Below are positions 58,532 through 64,000 of a stretch of 64,000 nucleotides of DNA, piece by piece. Source of the DNA: Streptomyces sp. S.PNR 29. Lineage in GTDB: Bacteria > Actinomycetota > Actinomycetes > Streptomycetales > Streptomycetaceae. The translations under genes and the position numbers were made by a program. The stretch's first letter is position 1, and the number at the start of each line of letters is the position of its first letter. The DNA lies in NCBI RefSeq assembly GCF_030386795.1, contig NZ_JANUQM010000002.1, positions 124,001 through 188,000 of the forward strand, given 5' to 3'. The notes below the pieces were generated by a model, which saw nothing but the letters and a program-made list of their open reading frames with translations, was not told the origin of the DNA and searched no databases.

Positions 58532-59380
58532 CTAAAGCTCCGACAACAACTCCGCCTTCTTCGCCGAGAACTCCTCATCCGTCACCAGCCCGGCCTGATG
58601 CAGCTCCCCCAGGTGACGGATGCGCTCGGCGATGTCGGCGGGGTCACGGCGCGGCGCGGACGCCGGAACCTTGACAGCCGGCCCGGACTTCCGCACCGCG
58701 GCCAGCACAGCCGCGGCGAACGGCAGCGACTCGTGCACGGGCCCGTATCCGAGCCCGAAGACCACCGCTGCCGGATCCTGGTCGGCCTGCGCGGGTGACG
58801 CGGCCCCGTCGTGGCGCAACAACCGCAGATGTCCCTCGAACACCTCGGGGGACCGCCACTCCACCCCGCTGAGGTCGGCGACCGGGAAACTCTGGTCGCC
58901 GGCCTTCCACTTCGCCGACGACGCCCCCGTCCAGAACCATCTGAAGTGGACCGTGCTGCCGTCGAAGGACGCCTTCCCGTCGTACGCCTTGAACTGCAAC
59001 GGCGCCTCGGGCGCGGCCACCAGGTGACGTTCGGCCGGCCCCGACTCGGTGAGCCGCGCACGCAACTCGTCCGCGTAGTACTCCGCGAGAGCGTCCCGCT
59101 CGGCGGGCAGCACCAGCCGGTACGGGTCGCTGTTCTCCTTCAACTGCCCGGCGGCCGCCTCCATCAGCGGATCGGCGCCCGGCCGGGGCTCGACACGCAG
59201 CACGACGGTGCCGCGTCTGCCGGGCGTCAGCGTGACGCCGGCGATCGCCTCCAGGGGGATACGGCGTTCCCCCAGCGCCTGCAACAGCTTCGGTGTCCGG
59301 ATCCCCCGTTCGTAACGGATGAGCACGGAGTCGGACTCGAACTCCCAGGCGGCATGAAATCCGGCCAGTACGTCACCCAT
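58532..59380 (-). CDS. DUF4429 protein with C-terminal SHOCT motif
   Basis: About 282 residues; ATG 59380 is favoured, and ATGs at 59389 and 59401 would add 3-7 residues. Two beta-rich repeats (VLIRYERGIRTPKL, then FKAYDGKASFDGSTVHFRWF) match DUF4429, a PH-like domain. The last 30 residues are a SHOCT helix pair (IRHLGELHQAGLVTDEEFSA). It is a soluble protein of unknown function common in Streptomyces. Confidence 0.85.
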   Translation of the reverse strand: MGDVLAGFHAAWEFESDSVLIRYERGIRTPKLLQALGERRIPLEAIAGVTLTPGRRGTVVLRVEPRPGADPLMEAAAGQLKENSDPYRLVLPAERDALAEYYADELRARLTESGPAERHLVAAPEAPLQFKAYDGKASFDGSTVHFRWFWTGASSAKWKAGDQSFPVADLSGVEWRSPEVFEGHLRLLRHDGAASPAQADQDPAAVVFGLGYGPVHESLPFAAAVLAAVRKSGPAVKVPASAPRRDPADIAERIRHLGELHQAGLVTDEEFSAKKAELLSEL

Positions 59381-59447
59381 GCGGCTCATCGTATGCGGCA
59401 TGAGCTCCTCCGTCCCCTCCCCGTGCAGACCGCGGTTTCTGTTGTCT

Positions 59448-60665
59448 CTACGCGCGTCCGACCGGCGCCGTGCCGGACAAATCCGCCCGGCAGCCCTCGT
59501 CTTCGCCCGCGCAGTGCACCGAGCGGTATGCGCCAACACCGATGTCGGCGAAGTTCAGCAGACTCTCCGTGCCCGGTTCGAAGTAGCCGCTGTGACCCTG
59601 GGCGCCGCGCGCCGACAGCACCCGTGCGCCGAACGCGGTGGACACCGGGTCGGCGCCGTGTCCCAGCCCGCCGACCTCCAGGTACGGCACGTCCTGGACC
59701 CAGTCGTCGGCGTCCCGCATCGACCACACCTGGGCGGAGGTCCGCAGCTGCGAGGCCGTCTCCACGCGCATGCCGGGGCTGCCGGCCACCGCGATGTCGG
59801 CCACCCGGCGCGGCAGCGCGTGCGCGGCGATCCCGCACACCACCGAGCCGTAGCTGTGGCAGAAGAGGGAGACCGGTGAGCCGCCGGGGAGCCCGCGCAG
59901 CAGCGCGTTCAGGCGGGCGGCGCCGCTCTCCGCGCGCATCGCCGTCGCCGCGTCCATGCCGACCCCGCTGGGTGCCGTGTAGTCGGCCCAGGCGATCACG
60001 GCCGTACGCGTCGAGGGGCTCGCCGCGCGCTCGGCCGCGTACAGCGACTTCGCCATGCCGACGGGCGCCGAGTACCTGCGCTGGGTGCGCTGGAAGGTGA
60101 GCAGGTTGGTGTCGACGCCGGGGACGATCACGGACACGCGGTCGGCCTTGTCCAGGTTCCCGAACACCTCGGCGACCCGGCCCGAGCCCTCCGGGTCGAA
60201 GGCGAGGATGTGCCGGCTCTCGCTCATCAGCGACTCGAAGCGGTGCATACGGCGGCCCGCATCCTGCTGTCCGTCCGGGGTGAGGCGGCTGTCGTGCATG
60301 CGTTTCAGCTCGACCTTGCGCGCCTGCCCGAGCGCGATGCGGTTGGCGCGGTAGCGCAGCTCGACGGGGGCGCCGTTCATGTTGCCGACCGCGAGCGGAT
60401 AGCGGCGGGCGAGGCTGGTGCGCTGCCGCTCGGTGAGCGAGGCGAAGAAACGGGCCAGCCGGGCGGGCGCCGCCTGCGGGTCGGGCAGCCGGTAGCCCTC
60501 GATCCGGGCGTCTTCCCAGGCGGCGAGCGAGGCCGCGAGCGCGGTCGGGTTCTTCTGGTTGCGCAGGGCGGTCCAGCCGGTGGTCGCCAGCATCACGAAC
60601 ACCACGGCCAGGGCGAGCAGGGCGCGCCAGACGTTCGGTTGCGGGGAGGTGTCGAAGGAAGTCAC
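59448..60665 (-). CDS. DUF1023 alpha/beta hydrolase, membrane-anchored
   Basis: 405 residues from GTG 60665. One N-terminal helix (ALLALAVVFVMLATTGW), then a helical region and an alpha/beta-hydrolase domain with nucleophile elbow LFCHSYGSVVCG, RTAVIAWADYTAPSG and VAGSPGM. A histidine near GAQGHSGYF is the probable third triad member. DUF1023 hydrolases are abundant exported enzymes of unknown substrate in actinomycetes. Confidence 0.88.
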   Translation of the reverse strand: MTSFDTSPQPNVWRALLALAVVFVMLATTGWTALRNQKNPTALAASLAAWEDARIEGYRLPDPQAAPARLARFFASLTERQRTSLARRYPLAVGNMNGAPVELRYRANRIALGQARKVELKRMHDSRLTPDGQQDAGRRMHRFESLMSESRHILAFDPEGSGRVAEVFGNLDKADRVSVIVPGVDTNLLTFQRTQRRYSAPVGMAKSLYAAERAASPSTRTAVIAWADYTAPSGVGMDAATAMRAESGAARLNALLRGLPGGSPVSLFCHSYGSVVCGIAAHALPRRVADIAVAGSPGMRVETASQLRTSAQVWSMRDADDWVQDVPYLEVGGLGHGADPVSTAFGARVLSARGAQGHSGYFEPGTESLLNFADIGVGAYRSVHCAGEDEGCRADLSGTAPVGRA

Positions 60666-60746
60666 TGAGAGGACACATTAGGAGAACGAGAGGGTCTCGC
60701 GTGAACCAAGTGACACGGATCACGTTTCGATCATGGTGTACTGGGT

Positions 60747-61406
60747 TCAGTCTGTACGCCAGTTCCCGGCCAGTGCGGGACCCACCTCGTCGAGGTACCT
60801 GGTCATCTGCTCGCGCATCGCCTCCAGGCTGAGGTCCTCCCCTGTGGACCATATCCGTTCCGCGACCCGGATCACCCCGCCGAACAGGGCCACCACGATC
60901 CTCGGCCGCGGGTCCGCGTCCACGTCCAGCCCCTCGCGCTCGGCGATGACGCACGCGAGCCGGTCCTCCATTTCCGCCGCGCGCCGCAGGTGGGCGGCGA
61001 GCAGTGCGGGGGTCGACTCGATCACCTGGTAGATGCGCAGGTGAAGGTCGACCGGCACGATCTGCTCGATGGTCTCGTGGAGGGCGTCCCAGCTCTCCAG
61101 GACGGCCCGGCGGAGCGCCTCGAACGGGGCCTCGGCCGGCGGCCGGGCGCGCACGGCCTCCAGGATGTGCGACTCCCCGATGCGCAGGACGAAGAACGCG
61201 GCCTCCTCCTTGCTCGCGAAGTAGCGGAAGAAGGTGCGCTGCGAGACGTCGACGGCCTCGGCGATCTCGTCGACGGTGGTCTGCTCGTACCCCTGGGTCG
61301 TGAAGAGCCTGAAGGCGGCCCGCAGCAGCGCGTCCCGCGTGCGCTGCTTCTTGAGCTCGCGCAGCCCGGGCCGGGGTGCCGTGCCTACGGTCGCCGCCGT
61401 CTCCAT
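60747..61406 (-). CDS. TetR-family transcriptional repressor
   Basis: 219 residues from ATG 61406, GGAAGGAGG upstream. HTH: RDALLRAAFRLFTTQGYEQT, TVDEIAEAVDVSQRTFFRYF. The large helical C-terminal part binds the ligand. It is divergent from the DHA2 exporter, with TGTCAG-N3-CTGACA repeats between them, so it almost certainly represses that exporter and itself. Confidence 0.93.
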   Translation of the reverse strand: METAATVGTAPRPGLRELKKQRTRDALLRAAFRLFTTQGYEQTTVDEIAEAVDVSQRTFFRYFASKEEAAFFVLRIGESHILEAVRARPPAEAPFEALRRAVLESWDALHETIEQIVPVDLHLRIYQVIESTPALLAAHLRRAAEMEDRLACVIAEREGLDVDADPRPRIVVALFGGVIRVAERIWSTGEDLSLEAMREQMTRYLDEVGPALAGNWRTD

Positions 61407-61460
61407 GGGCCCTCCTTCCTGGCTGATCTCCAAGATCAGGCACCCTACAGGGGAGTGCGA

Positions 61461-61516
61461 TGTCAGTCACCGACTTGTGCGTCAGATTGTCAAGTGTCAG
61501 TCGCTGACATTACGCT
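61461..61516 (+). promoter_or_regulatory. TetR operators and exporter promoter
   Basis: Perfect inverted repeat TGTCAG-TCG-CTGACA (61495-61509) between -35 TTGTCA (61487-61492) and -10 TACGCT (61511-61516), 18-bp spacer. An imperfect copy, TGTCAG-TCA-CCGAC, starts at 61461. The ATG is 7 nt after the -10 box, so the exporter mRNA is probably leaderless. Confidence 0.75.
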
Positions 61517-61523
61517 CGCCCGT

Positions 61524-63143
61524 ATGACTAGTCAGACCGCCATCGACGCGACGGGGCCGGGGGGCGACGCGCCGGCATCTTCGTCGGGCGCGACGCCCGG
61601 CAAGGGGCTGCGGGGGCACCCCTGGCTCACCCTCATCACCGTCGCCGTGGGGGTCATGATGGTGGCCCTCGACGGCACCATCGTGGCCATCGCCAACCCG
61701 GCCATACAGAAGGACCTGGGCGCCACCTTCGCCGAGGTCCAGTGGATCACCAACGGTTACTTCCTCGCCCTCGCGGTCTCCCTGATCACCGCGGGCAAGC
61801 TCGGTGACCGGTTCGGTCACCGGCAGACCTTCCTCATCGGCGTGGTCGGCTTCGCCGCCGCCTCGGGGGCCATCGGCCTGTCCGACAGCATCGCGCTGGT
61901 CGTCACCTTCCGCGTCTTCCAGGGCCTGTTCGGCGCACTGCTGATGCCTGCCGCGCTCGGTCTGCTGCGAGCCACGTTCCCGGCCGAGAAGCTCAACATG
62001 GCCATCGGCATCTGGGGCATGGTCGTCGGGGCCTCCACCGCGGGCGGCCCGATCCTCGGCGGCGTGCTCGTCGAGCACGTCAACTGGCAGTCCGTCTTCT
62101 TCATCAACGTGCCGGTCGGCGCCCTCGCCGTGATCCTCGGCGTGCTGATCCTGCTGGACCACCGGGCCGAGAACGCCCCGCGCTCCTTCGACCTGCTGGG
62201 TATCGCCCTGCTGTCGGCCGCGATGTTCTGTCTCGTGTGGGCGCTCATCAAGGCTCCCGACTGGGGCTGGGGCGACGGCAAGACATGGGCGTTCATCGTC
62301 GCCTGCGTCGTGGGCTTCGCGCTCTTCTCCTTCTGGGAGACGAAGGTGAAGGAGCCGCTGATCCCGCTGGCGCTGTTCCGCTCCATTCCGCTGTCGGCGG
62401 GTGTCGTCCTGATGGTCCTGATGGCCATCGCCTTCATGGGCGGCCTGTTCTTCGTCACCTTCTATCTGCAGAACGTGCACGGCATGAGCCCGATCGACGC
62501 CGGTCTGCACCTGCTGCCGCTCACCGGCATGATGATCGTCGGGTCCCCGCTCGCGGGCGCGATGATCACCAAGCTGGGCCCGCGGGTTCCGCTGGCCGGC
62601 GGTATGGCGGTCACCGCGATCGCCATGTACGGCATGTCCACGCTGGAGGCGGACACCGGCAGCGGTCCCATGTCGCTCTGGTTCGCCCTGCTGGGCCTCG
62701 GCCTCGCGCCCGTCATGGTCGGCGCCACGGAGGTCATCGTCGGCAACGCCCCGATGGAGCTGTCGGGTGTGGCCGGGGGGCTCCAGCAGGCCGCGATGCA
62801 GATCGGCGGCAGTCTCGGTACGGCCGTGCTGGGTGCCGTGATGGCCTCCAAGGTCGACAGCGACCTGGCCGGCAACTGGGCGGACGCGGGACTTCCGCCG
62901 CTCACTCCGGCGCAGGAGCGCCTGGCTTCCGAGGCGGTTCAGGTCGGGGTGGCGCCGGTTACGCCGGGTACCCCGGACTCTGTCGCCGCGAAGATCACGG
63001 ACGTCGCGCATGACACGTTCATCGCCGGGATGAGCGCGGCCTCCCTGGTCGCTGCGGGGGTTGCCGTGGTCGCGGTGCTGGTCGCGTTCCTCACCAAGCG
63101 GGGTGAGAACGCGGCGGCCGGTGCGGGCGTGGGGCACATCTGA
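61524..63143 (+). CDS. DHA2-family (EmrB/QacA-type) drug exporter, 14 TM
   Basis: 539 residues from ATG 61524 with about 14 transmembrane helices. Motif D1/A: VALDGTIVAIANPAIQKDLG and GKLGDRFGHRQTF; motif C: GPILGGVLVEHVNWQSVFFI. A soluble loop of about 60 residues precedes the last helix. It is a proton-driven exporter of hydrophobic compounds or metabolites. It is controlled by the divergent TetR through the palindromes in its promoter. Confidence 0.94.
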   Translation: MTSQTAIDATGPGGDAPASSSGATPGKGLRGHPWLTLITVAVGVMMVALDGTIVAIANPAIQKDLGATFAEVQWITNGYFLALAVSLITAGKLGDRFGHRQTFLIGVVGFAAASGAIGLSDSIALVVTFRVFQGLFGALLMPAALGLLRATFPAEKLNMAIGIWGMVVGASTAGGPILGGVLVEHVNWQSVFFINVPVGALAVILGVLILLDHRAENAPRSFDLLGIALLSAAMFCLVWALIKAPDWGWGDGKTWAFIVACVVGFALFSFWETKVKEPLIPLALFRSIPLSAGVVLMVLMAIAFMGGLFFVTFYLQNVHGMSPIDAGLHLLPLTGMMIVGSPLAGAMITKLGPRVPLAGGMAVTAIAMYGMSTLEADTGSGPMSLWFALLGLGLAPVMVGATEVIVGNAPMELSGVAGGLQQAAMQIGGSLGTAVLGAVMASKVDSDLAGNWADAGLPPLTPAQERLASEAVQVGVAPVTPGTPDSVAAKITDVAHDTFIAGMSAASLVAAGVAVVAVLVAFLTKRGENAAAGAGVGHI

Positions 63144-63145
63144 CA

Positions 63146-63179
63146 GGGCGTCCGCTCTGACGGGGCGTCCGCTCTGACG
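63146..63179 (+). repeat. 17-bp tandem repeat downstream of the exporter
   Basis: GGGCGTCCGCTCTGACG occurs twice in direct tandem (63146-63162 and 63163-63179), just after the exporter stop. A weaker third unit follows. The 333-nt gap 63144-63476 contains this and the hairpin at 63320-63346, and no gene that I can support. Confidence 0.7.
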
Positions 63180-63319
63180 GGTCGCCGGCTTTTACGGGGC
63201 GTCGGCGTGCGGTTCGCCTATCCGGGTGACAACGGCGACGAACCCCTCCCCTCCGGTGGGGGCCGCAGGTCACAGTGGGTCAAGTCCTCCGCAAGGGCAT
63301 GGCGGACGACCGGGCTGCG

Positions 63320-63346
63320 GCGCGCTGCCGGAGGGGGGCAGCGCGC
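63320..63346 (+). terminator. Hairpin in the gap after the exporter
   Basis: A perfect 10-bp stem (GCGCGCTGCC / GGCAGCGCGC) with a 7-nt G-rich loop about 180 nt after the exporter stop. It is a possible terminator. Confidence 0.45.
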
Positions 63347-63476
63347 AGGCAGCGAACGAAGTTGAAGGCCGCAGGAATGACGGCCGTATCCGGGGTACTC
63401 GCATGGTCGAACCCCAACCGAACCCGAACTCATCGAGGAGTTCCGGTAGTTGATCCAGGGGTTCGGGGAGTTGGTG

Positions 63477-63782
63477 ATGGCGAGCTTCGGACACGGAACG
63501 CGCAGGCACCCCCGTTCACGTAGCCGGACGTGGTCACGGAACGGGCCGGATCGCGCGACGCTCGGAGTCATCGGAGTCACGTGCGCGGTCGCCGGGTTCT
63601 TCGTGCTGGGGATCATCCTCGGCCCCGTCGCGATCGTCTGCGGCTGGCTCTCCATGGGCCGCACCTGGGCGGGCTCCCGTCCTGTCACGGCCCTGGTCGC
63701 CCTGGTACTGGGCGCCATCGACACGCTCCTGGCAGTCATCTGGCTGGCCGGAGCGGGCACCCCGGGCAGCGGCATGTTCTGA
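63477..63782 (+). CDS. Small DUF4190-like membrane protein
   Basis: 101 residues from ATG 63477, GGGAG at 7 nt. An Arg/Ser-rich cytosolic N-terminus (about 30 residues) is followed by two hydrophobic helices (TLGVIGVTCAVAGFFVLGII and VTALVALVLGAIDTLLAVIW). The spacing and the GVTCAVAG...GPVAIVCGWLSMGR pattern resemble DUF4190 proteins. The function is unknown. Confidence 0.7.
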   Translation: MASFGHGTRRHPRSRSRTWSRNGPDRATLGVIGVTCAVAGFFVLGIILGPVAIVCGWLSMGRTWAGSRPVTALVALVLGAIDTLLAVIWLAGAGTPGSGMF

Positions 63783-63802
63783 CCCGCGGGGAAGTGAGGG
63801 AA

Positions 63803-63831
63803 GGGCCCCCGGCGGAAGCGGCCGGGGGCCC
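63803..63831 (+). terminator. Terminator after the small membrane protein
   Basis: A perfect 11-bp stem (GGGCCCCCGGC / GCCGGGGGCCC), 7-nt loop, followed by CCTTTGTGTG. Confidence 0.82.
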
Positions 63832-64000
63832 ACCTTTGTGTGTGCGGGTGCGGATGCGGATGCCTGCGGCGGCCTGTGCGGGTTCGGTGGGGGTGCGCGT
63901 TGCGCCTACGGGTGGTGGTGGGTCGGGGCCGCGCCGGGGGGTGTCCGTCCTCGGTCCGGCGGAACTGTCTCTTACCGGGGTGGAGGGTGATGGACGCCGG
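63832..64000. other. Gene-free right edge with a possible gene start
   Basis: GT-rich, low-complexity sequence with no supported gene. At the very end GGAG is followed 5 nt later by ATG 63990, which could open a plus-strand gene beyond the window. The evidence is too short to judge. Confidence 0.3.

Noticed and set aside
61497..63137. Antisense 546-codon frame opposite the exporter
   Set aside because: Composition is His/Gln/Gly/Arg-rich without domains, a mirror of the hydrophobic codons on the true strand.

Overview
The window is Streptomyces chromosome or that of a close relative. The evidence is the very high GC content, the near-exclusive G/C third codon positions, frequent GTG starts, ATGA/GTGA gene overlaps, TACGGT/TAGCGT-type -10 boxes and the gene order fasR-fabD-fabH-acpP-fabF plus DUF3145. 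About 57 protein genes are supported. I see no rRNA, tRNA or CRISPR array.

Layout. 1-3.7 kb (minus): three paralogous multi-pass membrane proteins of the MAB_1171c type, with an HExxH ImmA/IrrE-like protein between two of them. 4.0-9.8 kb (plus): an arabinan-uptake operon with a Tat-type solute-binding protein, two permeases, a secreted GH43 arabinanase and a cytosolic GH51 arabinofuranosidase. 9.8-13.7 kb (minus): a secreted beta-propeller-like protein and a GH35 beta-galactosidase-like enzyme. 14-19 kb: a secreted DUF4360 protein, a predicted conflict module (EACC1 plus a transmembrane caspase-like/phytase-like fusion), a gene remnant and a membrane-anchored PstS-like protein. 19.1-21.5 kb (plus): two more secreted GH43 enzymes, one with a ricin-type lectin tail. 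21.5-24.2 kb: two 199-bp MITE copies, each inserted at a CTAG that contains the upstream stop codon, bracketing a winged-helix regulator and two small secreted proteins. 24.2-34.6 kb (minus): an aminotransferase, galM, a ChvE/MmsA/MmsB-type monosaccharide ABC importer, a U32-like protein, a zinc alcohol dehydrogenase and a sugar-acid dehydratase of the enolase superfamily. 34.9-39 kb: an SCO2400-like zinc-ribbon membrane protein, a serine hydrolase, and an NADP oxidoreductase divergent from a MarR gene. 39.1-42.4 kb (minus): an operon of arylsulfotransferase, type III PKS and PAPS-type sulfotransferase. 42.6-49.8 kb: assorted metabolism and envelope genes. 49.8-54.8 kb (minus): the type II fatty-acid synthase genes with their activator FasR. 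54.9-63.8 kb: pirin, hydrolase, GNAT, MerR-aldo/keto reductase, DUF4429, DUF1023 hydrolase, TetR with a divergent DHA2 exporter, and a small membrane protein.

How the genes work together. The sugar genes look like one regulon. Extracellular GH43 enzymes cut arabinan, the 4-7 kb ABC system imports arabino-oligosaccharides, GH51 releases arabinose inside, and the 26-34.5 kb set imports and oxidises monosaccharide. The strongest support is a 15-bp motif, TGTTCGATATTTCGG. It occurs with 15/15 identity downstream of the importer promoter (4004-4018) and the dehydratase promoter (34635-34649), and with 12/15 identity downstream of the GH43 promoter (19097-19111). In each case it lies 23-25 nt past the -10 box. 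The other highlights are the orphan ASST/type III PKS/sulfotransferase operon, which has the same three enzyme types as the caprazamycin sulfation pathway, and the EACC1-caspase module.
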